The notes under the pieces: model-generated | What the model was told of the DNA's origin: nothing | Database searches by the model: none | The model's input: only the letters and a program-made list of their open reading frames with translations | Shown: one piece after another, positions 34,130 to 46,100 of the stretch | How positions within the stretch are numbered: position 1 is the first letter of the stretch | Layout: every line of letters starts with the position of its first letter | Made by a program: the position numbers and the translations under genes | Origin: Tetracentron sinense | Lineage: Eukaryota > Streptophyta > Magnoliopsida > Trochodendrales > Trochodendraceae | DNA length: 64,000 bases | Direction: 5' to 3' | Assembly: GCA_015143295.1 (NCBI GenBank) | Contig: JABCRI010000957.1 | Location: 27,021-91,020, forward strand

Positions 34130-37100
34130 GAATGTATCTCTCTATAAATATACTGTAATCTTTCATTAATTTTTTATATCCTTACACAATTTTTCTTGTA
34201 TTTTAATTATGTGTTAAAAATAAAAAGCATGAAGCTTTCTTGAGAGGCTTACACCTCATGCATCTTGAGGTCCTAACGCCTCGCCTCACGCCTTCAGGTT
34301 TTAAAACAATACTTATAATTAGGGAAAACCCTACCTATAAATAGAAATGAAAGAGAGAGAGAAACATTAAGTTCTCTCTTCTTCTTCCTCCTTCAAATCC
34401 TAGATGCAAACCCTAAAACCTAACCCGAAGGAGTTCAACTTGGTATCAGAGCAATCTAAAGCACAAAGGAAGTGCGAGAAGAACCAACCCCCCGGCAGCT
34501 ACTGACGTCATCAGTTGTACAACTTACGTCATGATGATGTCATCAAAGGTTAAAAAAAATCGTGTTTTCAATTGGATTAGGTGGATCTACTATTTAGAAG
34601 AATTATGGTGATTTTTCCAAAGTTTTTTGAAGATCGTAAGTGTGGTTTTTGAGAACTTTCAGTAAAAAAAAATCGAAAAAATACCTTTTCGAACCAATTT
34701 AAATTACTCTATATTGAAGGGATTTTACTGGGCCAAATTTGTAGTTGTTGGTCCCCTCAAAATTCCGGACCTTTTGGTACAAGTTTCACGGCGATCGGAA
34801 TCTTGCCAGAGCTCCGGCGACGTTTTTCCCAACTGTATTTTTCCGATAAGGTGCCGTTTGGGCTTGTTTTCGCTATTTTTTGCATTATAATTGCTATGGA
34901 TGATGTTTAAGTTGTTTGTGAATGAGTTGTGATGCTTTTCTGGTGCCCTCAAGGTGTTTGAGGAGGTGTTGGGGTGTTTTTTGTCGTTGGACCATTGGTG
35001 GCTGCTAATTGGGTTGTAGAACCCTCGTGAACAATGATATTAGGTTGTTAAGGGACTTAATTTGTTCAATTTAATCCTTAGTTGAAGAAATATGGGCGAT
35101 TTGAAAATTAATGAGCCCCTAATTGATGATAATTCCTTGAATGTGAGGCATGGCGATTTCCGAGGTCCAATTTAGTTGATAATTACTTGCCTTTGGGGCA
35201 TGGAGACTCCGCGTCTCGACATGTTGAGCGATATCGACATTTAGAACCTTGCTCATAGACTCAGTGGTCTTCAACATACTTCTTATACTTTAGATCCTCA
35301 GTGCACTTTGTCTTATACAGATGAAGCATATTAAACTCTTCCCACAGGCGACGGAGAGTAGAGTAATACGTGGCCAGAGAGGCATCGCCTTATCCCAGAT
35401 GCCCAATATACTGGCACAACTCATAAGCTCTAGCATGTGTGCCCCCCTCAGAGAGTTTGTGTCACGGCGTCCTATATCTCCTTGGCTATGGAGAGAAGAA
35501 TATACATGCTGCTAAGATCCAGAAGCATGGAGTGGAGAAGCCATGACATAATTGTGGTGTTCTCAACTTACCATTTCCTAAAAATAGGGTCGGTAGTGGG
35601 AGGCTTTGGACTCTCACCTATCAAGTACTTCATCTTACCCTTCCCAATTATGAACAACATGGCCGACTGTGACCATGCAAGGTAATTGTTGAAATTTTGC
35701 AGTGAAACTTTAGGAAATGTTAAAATAGATGTTAATACACCTTTGTGAATAAAAACATTAAAAAAATAACAATGTAAATAAGAGATCCAATGAGAAGGTT
35801 AATAATATTTTATATTTTTTTAACAGATTATTACAAATTTTTTTTACTTTTAATGTTATTAAATAATATATTTAAGTAATATTTAGTAATTTTATATCAC
35901 TTTTATTGGAATAAGTTATATTATTTGGTCGATGTTACTATGTATATTATTTAAAATTATTAGCTATTAATAATAATAATAGAACATTATTAAAATTCAT
36001 AACTAAATAAAATATCCATGAATTTTAAGTATAATCCTTAAAATAAAAAGGCCTTATATTAGAATTTTAAAAAAAAAAAAATTGACTTGGGCGTATAATA
36101 CAAATCAATATTAGTTTTTAACATATTATTTTTGTCATATAATATACTTTTTTACAATACACATTTTTTGAAAATTATTTGTACTAAAAATATTATGTTA
36201 ACTTATAAAGTATAGCTAAGTGATTAGTTAAAGTGATATATATATTTTTTTTTGGATCAATAACTCATTTTATTCAAACGAAAGGGAAAAAGCAGAGAAA
36301 GCAAAAAACCACCAAGTTTACAAGCGAGTAAACTCGGCTTATATCACACTAAACAACATGAATCCTCCCCCAACATCTCTACATACAAGTCTGGATTTCC
36401 TCCCTAGTGCAATATAACCCAACCCACTCCATAACTACCAAGCGAATGCTATCACAAATCCTATGCACAGGAGAATGTTGGTCATCAAACAGTCGTCGGT
36501 TTCTCTCTTTCCATAACATCCACGAAATAGCCCCCGGGAGAACTCCCCAAATCCGCTCCCGAACTCCCGCTCCATGACCCCAAAGCCAACTGTCAAGAAG
36601 ATTACGAAAGGAGGAAGGAAACACCCAATCCACATTCATTCGGGAAAGGAAGAAGCTCCACACCTTCGACACCACTGGGCAATGCACTAAGAGATGATCC
36701 ACTGTCTCTTCTGCTTTGAGGCACATAAAACATCTATTCGCCATACTCCATCCTCGCTGCTTCAAATGGTCCCCAGTGAGAATTTTGTCCAACGAGGCTG
36801 TCCACAGGAAGAAAGAGACCTTAGAGGGTAAACCGTTATTCCACACCACTCTATGAGGGAAAGATCCTCCCAAAACTGGAGACAACGAACGATACAAAAG
36901 GCTAACTGAGAAGCGCCCATGACTACACCTCGACCATTTCCTACAATCCCTTAGCTCTGGGCACACGCCTGATGAAGTGATACGCTCTAAAAGCCGGGCG
37001 TAATCATCTATTTCCCAGTCATTTAGATCTCGACGCATCCTTGGGCACCAAACTATCCCCTCCGAACCTCTCTCATAAGAGTCTGCTACAAGAGCATTTT

Positions 37101-40100
37101 TGTCGGTAGAAAGAACATATAAGTTTCCAAAATCATCCTTGAGCCGCGTGGAACCTGACCAAATATCCGTCCAAAACTTAATCTCCGTGCCTCTTCCCGC
37201 GCGGTAAGTGAAGAAAGGCACTACCAATCCTGCGGTAGCCATGATCCCCTTCCAAATCCCCGTACCATGCGGGCCCCCAACCTCCCGGGGGATCCAACAA
37301 GAAGTCTCCCCATACTTGGCCACTATCACGGCTCTCCACAGACTATCCATTTCCTCCCCAAATCTCCACACTCATTTCCCTAGCAAGGCTTTATTCATTT
37401 TGATAAGCGACTTAAGATTCAGTCCCCTTCTTCCTGTGGCTGACATAACTGTGTCCAAGCTACTAGGTGGTACTTCCTTCTATCATCTTTATCATTCCAT
37501 AAAAACTCCCTTTGAATCCTTTCGATTTTGTAGGCTACCGATCGGGGAATAATGAGAGACGACAAAAAGTACGTTGGCATACTTTGTAACGTGCTTTGGA
37601 TCAAGGTCAATTTCCCCCCTTTTGATAAGTAAGATGCCCTCCAACCTGTCAATCGTCGTGCAATGCGATCTAGCACTGGATTCCAAACTGATTTGGCCTT
37701 ATAGTTTGCTCCCAACGGTAAGCCTAAGTAGACTGAGGGAAGGGATCCCACTCCATAACCTAGGCATATAGCAAGATGATTTAGAATAAGGACCTCCCCC
37801 ACCGGCAAAATTTCAGATTTGGCAAAATTAACTTGCAGACCTGACACCACTGCAAAACACCCAAGAAGACATCTGATATGAAGAAGATCCCTCCTCGAAG
37901 CCCTACAGAATATGAGAGTATCAGCAGCAAATTGTAGATGAGAGATCCTCAACCCAGTCTGGCCAATCCGAAATCCTTCGAAAAGTATCCCTTCTGCTTT
38001 TGCTAACATACGACTCAAAGCTTCCGAAACAATGACAAACAAAAACGGGGATAGGGGTCCCCTTGTCTCAACCCCATGGAGCTAGGGAAAAACCCCACCG
38101 AACTTCCATTCAGCAAGATAGAAAAGGAAACCGACGAAATACAAGACCACATCCACATCTTCCACTTATGTCCGAATCCCATCCTGCCTAGCAAGTAATT
38201 GAGAAACTCCCAATTGACGTGGTCATAGGCCTTCTCCATGTCCACCTTACAAAGGATGCCCGGACTTCTTTCGCGCTTTCGGGCATCAATACACTCGTTT
38301 GCCACCAGAAAGCCATCTACAATTTGACGCCCTCCAACAAACGCACTCTGTTGAGGGGAGATAAGAGAATCCATAACTAACTTCAAGCGAGTGGCCAAAA
38401 CCTTAGAGAGAATTTTGTACATACTACTCACAAGACTAATGGGCCGAAAGTCTTTGAGCTCCACCGCCCCTTCCTTTTTTGGAATCAAAGCAATGAACGT
38501 GTTGTTCATGACTCTATCAAGCCTTTATGAGCATAATCTTATTACCTATAGATAATTTTTAATTTATGAAATTATCAATTTTTTAATATCCCCCTATGGG
38601 CATAATTTGCTAGAGACAGATGTCTTTCCTTATGTTTAAAAAGAGTGATTCTAACATTACCCTTGTTAGGTTAAAATATTTAAGAGGGAAGTATGTTTAA
38701 TGAGTTATGACAGTGAAATTAGCATTACCCTTGTAAATGAGATTATGAGAGTGAAACTAGCATAACCCTTGTAAATGATATTATGAGAGTGAAAGTAGCA
38801 TCACCCTTATAAATGAGGTCATGAGAGTGACATTAGCATAACCTTGTTAGGTTAAAACATTCATAAGTCTCAAAGCTCCTCACATTCGTCAGTCTCAAAG
38901 CAAACAAACAAAAAAAAACACAGAAGTAAAGCTCGGGAAGGAAGAGACGAAGAGGGGCGATTCGAGAGAACGATGATAACCAAAGACCTTAGCATCTCAA
39001 TCGGTGACGGTGACAGTGATGCTCTTGGATTCTATTTTGAGGTATGTACCCTCTTCTTCCTTCTATCTTCTTGAACCATTTTTCCTTTTTTTTTCTTCTA
39101 AATCAAAGATTCAACTTTCAAGATTGTTTGCAATTGATGACTCTTGGGCCATTGGGATTCTTCAAAATTAAAGCAAAATTTGGGAAAAACAGCAGTGTTG
39201 CAAAAATCGGTCAATATTGGTGAGTTATCGCTGATATATCGACGATAACTCATGATACCATGTAAAAAATTGCTTACACAGTATAGATGTGTTGGCAAGT
39301 AGAGACACCGACAAATATCGACGATATATCGCCGATATTGTCGATATTGCGAACCTTGTCTATGAGTTATTGGTTGATCTCAACCCTGAGTATAAGCAAC
39401 TTAGGATCCAGATTTAGGGAAATGAGTCATTCCCTTCCCTCGTTGAGGTCTATTCCATTCTCCATAGGGAGGAACGTCACCGGAATAGTATGCAACCCTA
39501 TTCTCTAGAGCGGTTTGCTTTTTCTTCATGGCCACGGACTGGAGGTCGTGATAGTGGTCGGGGTAGCCGAGGAGGTGGTAGGTTAGGGACCACCGGTGAT
39601 TAAAGAGACAAACTGAAGTGTGATCACTGTGGTCGCAGTCGACACACCAGAGAGACTTGTTCGGACCATTATGGCTGCCCACAATAGGTCATAGTGGCCG
39701 CGACGGTGGTCGAGGTGGAGGACCTGGCTATAGCGCTCACTCAGTTGCCTATGATCAAGCTCCAGCTCTTACATATAAGGCATCATCCTCTTCTGACTAT
39801 TTTAGCCTCCCGTGATGAGATAAAGGCATTCAGGCGCTTTATGGGTCAGTTGGAGACGTTGGGTACAGCTTCCACATCCTCATTTGCTCACTCAGGTACA
39901 TCAACTTCAGCTTTCAGTGCATCTATCTCCACATGTACTTGCCCTTGGATTAGTGATTCAGGGGCCTCAGATCACAAGACCGGTATGCCATCTTCGTTTA
40001 CCTAGTATCGTATTTGTTCCGGTAGGGACAAAGTTATAATTGTTGATGGGTCTTATTCCTCTATTACTGGTAAGGGTAGCATCACGCCTCCCCCATCTAT

Positions 40101-43100
40101 ACCTTTATCAGTTGTTCTTCATGTTTCTAATGTTGCTTTAAATCTCGTATGTGAGTCACTTAACCAAGTTTTTGAATTGTAGTGTCACCTTCTTTCCTTC
40201 TCACTGCGTATTTCAAGACTTGGAGACAAGGTGAACGATTGGTAGAGGCTATGAGGAGAGGGGATTGTACTTGTTGGACAATTCTTCCAAGGTGGTTTCT
40301 CTTGTTCAACAAATTCCTACTGAGCCAAGTAGTAGTAGTGATAACAACATTGTACAGTTGTGGCAGTGGCATAGATGTCTAGGCCACCGATCTTTCTTTA
40401 TGTTAAAAAAGGCTTTTCCCACACTATTTTCTTTTCGTTTTTATGTCTGAACTTCAGTGTGAAAGTTGTGAATTTGCTTTAAAAAATATCAATGGTGCTA
40501 CTACGCACACCCTAAAATTTTCTTATATACACCAATTTTATGAAATAGAAGATATAAAGATGGAAAAGCCCCTTTCTTTTTCAATGTTCTTCCTCATAAA
40601 GAAAACCCTGTTAACTCGAGTTGTATTTGACACAGATGATGGAATGAGGGTATTTACCTTTAAAAATTAAAACAAGAGTATTGTTGTGAATAGGACATTT
40701 GGAAGGTAGGAGATGTTAGGAGAAGCAATCGGAGTTGGAATCAATCTCCTGGGTTTCTCCCGTGCTTTGTTTTGAAATTTCTCAAACTACCGCTTCTAGG
40801 GTTGATTTAACAGAAAATAATTTGTTGGGGATGCAAAGAGTTATTATATATATGGGTTTGTCATGGAAGAATAGATTGTCTTAGAAATCAAAATTAGGAG
40901 AGAATATAAACCTACCTTCTAAAATCCATATTGAACCAGTGGGATTTCATTGAAAAGAATTTGGTGTTTTTGCAATTGAGTCCAATGGTGGCACAAAATA
41001 GTTAACGAGGAAACACAAACAAGTTTTTTTTTTAGGGGAATCGAGTCTAATGGAGGCACAACAAAGCTTTTGGGGAAGATGACAAAACGTGATGGGAACA
41101 CGATCATTTATGAGTTCACAGGTTTTCTCAGAGAAGAACATTTAAGACAAAGAGGGCTTTTTAGTCAGTTTCGTCTGTTTTTGGTGCTTCCATTAGAGTT
41201 TTTTTTAGATTGGTGTTTACATGTAAGTGTTGAGGTGCGCATAGCACCACCCTTTAATGAACCATGATCATTGATCATTTTTTTTAGTACGTGATTTTCC
41301 TCTATTTTGTTTTCCAGTTCAAAATCATCTTTCATGCAACCCTTACCACCTGTAACTTCTCACAACCACTTCTAAATCTATACATGAATAAAATAAAGAA
41401 TCCACCAATTCATCAACTTGCATATAATATTATAAATTGACCTCCAACATGAATAATATAACCAAAAACTCTATTTTCATTAATCAATAGATAGTGTGAT
41501 CAGAATACATATATGCACACATGATAATTAATCTAAACAATAATACTTCTCAGGTATTCAACTAGATCATTTTTAAGTCTTTTTATTATTTTATCACTAT
41601 ATAATTCATCACCCTTAACAAAACAATTAACAATCTTATCATATATTTGTATTTCATCACTGGTGATTATATCCCTTAGGTAGAACATGGTATAGTAATC
41701 ACATTCTTGGTTCCCTTTTTGTTTGAGACAAACTACAAAAAAATTAAGATAATGAACGGAAATAAGCATGACCTTAAACCTTTCTATAGATCCATCTAAC
41801 CGATGTTTTACAATGAATGCTCATTTACATCCCACTAGTTCTTTTCCTTTTGGTAGGTTAACAAGATCCCGTGTAGCATTCTTCTCGAGAGCTTGCATCT
41901 CCTCACACATTACTTCCCTCCATTTACGATCAAATAAAGCCTCAGGAACACTGAGTGGTACAAAAATAGAGAACAAGGACGAGACAAGCATGGTATGATG
42001 GAGATAAAGAGTTATAAGAAACAAATTTGGAGATAGGATGTTGGATACATGTGCAAACTCCTTTCCTAACAGCAATGGAAAGACAAATATCATTAACTCG
42101 AGAAATAGGAAGAGCATGAGTGTTACCTAAAATAGGAGGATCCAATGAGACTTCTTGGCAAGGAAGGTGAGGGTCCTCTCTTCTCTTTCTCAAATACACC
42201 TGCAACTCCTTTTCCATAACCAAGTATTCACCAAAAATAATTTTATCACTACCTGCTCCATCACTACTATATTTTCCACCTCCGATATCAAATAAGGATG
42301 GAGGAGTAGGAAGAAACAAGGAAGAAGACAACTCTTCACCCAGATGCTCCCCCTGAAGAGATGGCTTCAGGTCATAACATAATGGAATGGGGTCACAAAA
42401 AGTGATATCTAGTGAGACCAAGTGCTTCTGAGACAAGGAATGGTTCATGGTAACACTTGTACCATTTCTGAGTGGGAGAGAAACCAAAGAAGATTCATTT
42501 AAAGGCCTTAGGAGTTGGGATCGAGTTTGGATTGGCCAAGGTGATAGACATGAACATAACAAACACACCCAAACACTTTGTAGGATAGGAAACATGGGAA
42601 TCCGGGGAAAAGGGTATCAAACGGGATTCTAAATCCCAACAGTCTAGAGAGCATACGGTTCATCAAAAAGTGGTAATAAGGCCTCAGACCAAAAGGTTTT
42701 TGGAACATACATAGTAAAAAGAAGGGACCTAGTGATCTCCAACTAGAGGTGTCAATGGACCGGGCTGGCCCACAAGTCCGATTAAAGTCTGGCCCGTATT
42801 TGATTTATGAGGCCCATTTATTAATTGGGTCAACCATTTAATAATTGGACCGGGATTGTGCCTAGGGGCTAAATATCCATCGGGCTTTTTGATAGGCTTC
42901 TAATCGAGCCGGCCCGATTAATTATATATAAATTTATTTAAAAGAATTTATTAGTTATATTATTACGTTAGTAATTTACCCCTAAATAAAGTTGTTGAAC
43001 TTGTCCAATAACTTAGAGGGGTAAATTAGTAATTAGACTAACTTAACCTTTCCCAAATCCCTCATCTTTCTCTATAAGAAACCCTAATTGTTCATTCATC

Positions 43101-46100
43101 TACCTGGTACATGAAAGCTCTCTCTCTCTCTCTCCTAAAAGGCTAAAACCCTCATTGCGTTTGTGATTCATTTTATATATTTGTACACGATGGCTATGCA
43201 AGAGGACCTCATGCAGGAATAGGTGAGGATTGTGATGTGCTCTCCAGGCCTAACCATCTCTGCCTCCTCTAGTGACAGCACGTACTCTTCATCAGGAATC
43301 CTCTACTTGAGGTTGTAGAGTAGTACATGCTCAAACAGTATCACTGGATTCTCACTCCTGATGGCAGCCTTCATCAGGCCCTTGGCTTGTAAGGGGTTGA
43401 GCAGGCGACCATTTGGATGCCAGGGATCGACTGGAAGTATGACTCAAGGCGTCCTATTATATAGTCCATCAAAGATTGTCTCTAGCCATGATAATCTGGT
43501 CAACCAAAGCTACAAGTTCGTAGGCTAACCCTCACTATGATCATTGTGACGAAGAAATGTCCACAAGGGTCCAAGTTTGAACCAATTTCAACCAATCTTT
43601 TGTTTATTATGGGGTGGAACATGGTGTTTGGTCTTGATTTTTAGTTCTCTGTTGTGTTCAACAATTATGAAATGCTTGATTTTGAGAGCATTGTTAGAAT
43701 TCTTAAATTCAAGATTCAGTATGCTTAAGACTCGCTTAAGCATCACATGCAATAAATAACTTTAATAAAGTTTTTGGTTGTTGTTTTCTGCATTTTGTAA
43801 TTTCTCTCATGAGCCACACACTAACTGATGTTCAAAGTCACTATAGTTGGATCCCCATAGACCAGTGCTTAATTTTCAGGAATCAATAAAGAAATTCATT
43901 TGATTAGAGAACATTTGCACCACAAATAGTGGCCCGAATATAGGCCCAAAGCTTGAATATAGGCCCAGCCTGAATATATAAATATTTATAGACCTGTCAA
44001 AGCCCGATTATAATCGGCCCACCCATGCCCGCTCAATCCCAAGCCCAGCCTAGCCCGATTATTAATAGACCGAGCTTGGGCCCACCTATAAAGTCCGTTT
44101 AATAATCGTGCCTACCCCGGCCCGGCTCATTGACACCACTATCTCCAACAAGTGAAGATTTTTTCTTTTGGCAACTCCATTTTGTTTGGGGGTTTTAACA
44201 CATGAGGTTTGGTGTTCAATCCCATGTTCAGAATGGTAGGAAGCAAGCTCACTAGACATGTATTTAACCCCATCATCAGATCTAAGAACTTTAATGGGTG
44301 TGCCAAATTGGGAACAAACCATTTTGTGAAGTCTTAAACACAGAATACACATCATTTTTAGCCTTAAGAGATAAACCCAAGTGACAAGAGAGTTATTATC
44401 TACAAAAGTTATAAAGTACTAGTAACCAAATAAAGAGGTAGTAGGAGATAGACCCCACAAACTAAGGAGAATAATCTAGCAAGTATAAGCCTCCTTCCTC
44501 ACATCCACTACCAATAGTCTTCCTTGTCACCAAACCCTGAAAAAGGCAATGGATTGGAAAGAATGTAACACTAGAGTTCAAAGATTTAGTTAACTAAAAG
44601 ACATAAGAGCTCTAGCAAAGTTAGGGCCATGTAGAACAAATGAAAGAGGCATAGAAGGATTAGGAAAAGAGGGATGACATATTCGTTACATGATCAGTTA
44701 CCCTGAATCAATGATCCAGGAGGGGCAGGCAAAAGAAAGAGAGGCACTGTATGCAGTACCTGATGTACCTGAGTGAGCAAATGAAGATGCAATTGTGGAA
44801 TGAATCTCCAATCATGACATAAAGCGTCGAAAGGCTTCAATTTCCTCCCGGAATAAGTCAAAGCTATCAGTAACTGGAGCTAGAGTGGGAAGAACATGGG
44901 TAGAATCAGATGAGGAAGGACAGACTGAGGCAACTGAATGAGCAAAGGAACCACACATGCCTTCAAAACGACTCCCTCTACTGGAAACTGTAGAAGCTCT
45001 CTGAGGATGATCATGGAGATTCCTACAAGTCTCCTTGGTATGTCGGGTACAATAGCAGTGCTCACATTTGAGCTTGTCTTTATCATCAACAGCTGGCCAT
45101 ACACTCTTAACTCTACCTCAACCACCACTTTGGCCACCTCTCTGAGACATGATGACCAAAGCATATATCTCATGGGTAGGTGGTTGCTGCATTGTACTTC
45201 TGCTCTCTCCACTCAACATATAGGAGTACACCTGATTGAATGAGGGAAGGGGCTCCCTACCCAACACTTGAATCCAAGATAGCTCATACATAGGAATCAC
45301 AACCTAGTTAGAAATTCAAAATTCTGATTTCTCTCTATCATTCGTTTGACTTTGACTGTATCATCCGGGTTGGAGAGTTGGAGATCCTGAAAGTAAGCTG
45401 CAAGGGTCTTTTCTCCTTGTCTCAACTTATAGATACTCTGTTGCAACTGATAGATACATGTCGTATTTTCCACCTAAGAATATATTTGCTCCGCTGCATC
45501 CCATATGTCCTTAGTTTCATCAACGAAAAGGAAGTCACTACTGATATCTGGCTCCATATAGTGAAGGAGCCAAAACATAACCACAAAATTCTCTCAACTC
45601 CACTTCTCATAATTAGCAGATGATTGATCAGGTTTGGTTACCTTTCTATTAATAAAACTCATTCTTCCTTTTCCATTGATATACAATTTGGCAGACTGAG
45701 ATAATGTCAAATAATTGACATCATTCAGTAACACAGTAGTGATCCTTTGATTGGGGATATCCATACTTTGTCCACTAGAGCCAAATGGTATAGGGCCACT
45801 TGAAGGAGACACTTCAGATTGATTAACTTCAAACATGCTTCACACACTCAAGGAGACTCCAGGCGAAAAAGAGTCCCAAGTCACACTTGGCTCCACAAGC
45901 CCTCCACCAAGTTTCAAAACGATTCCAACTTCAAAAGCATCATAATAGGACCTGTTCTATATATTAGAAGTAGAAAAAAGGTGTGAGTAGCAATTAACCC
46001 CTACAAAACTCATCACCACTCCTCCAAAATGAGGCAGTTCATTATGGAACCACTTCTAGAGTGTAGCACATATAGAAACGACCCAAACCTATCCAATAAT

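Larger units (their letters stand above)
32736..34310. mobile_element. MULE-like TIR element, itself holding a second transposon
   Basis: The left end is CAGTGTTCTAAAAAGCGTG and the right end in reverse is ATTGTTTTAAAACCTGAAGG, both followed by GTGAGGC/CGCCTC-rich arms. Flanks ACTTGTAAT (32727-32735) and ACTTATAAT (34311-34319) form a 9-bp duplication with one mismatch, the size made by Mutator-type elements. Without the inner insert it is about 0.49 kb, so it is a non-autonomous MITE. It sits in a copia LTR. Confidence 0.65.
32650..35060 (+). mobile_element. Ty1/copia fossil: 5' LTR with nested insertions, primer site and leader
   Basis: LTR sequence about 32650-32735 continues at 34311-34437 (ends AAGGAGTTCAAC) once the inserted elements are set aside. 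A primer-binding site TGGTATCAGAGC is at 34441-34452. Downstream to about 35060 is a leader-like, non-coding stretch. No matching 3' LTR was found. The outer limits are approximate. It is a broken fragment, older than the TIR elements within it. Confidence 0.6.

Noticed and set aside
43577-43759. Plus-strand frame inside the hAT-like element as a transposase
   Set aside because: Only 60 codons, no hAT dimerisation or catalytic motifs; the element is non-autonomous.
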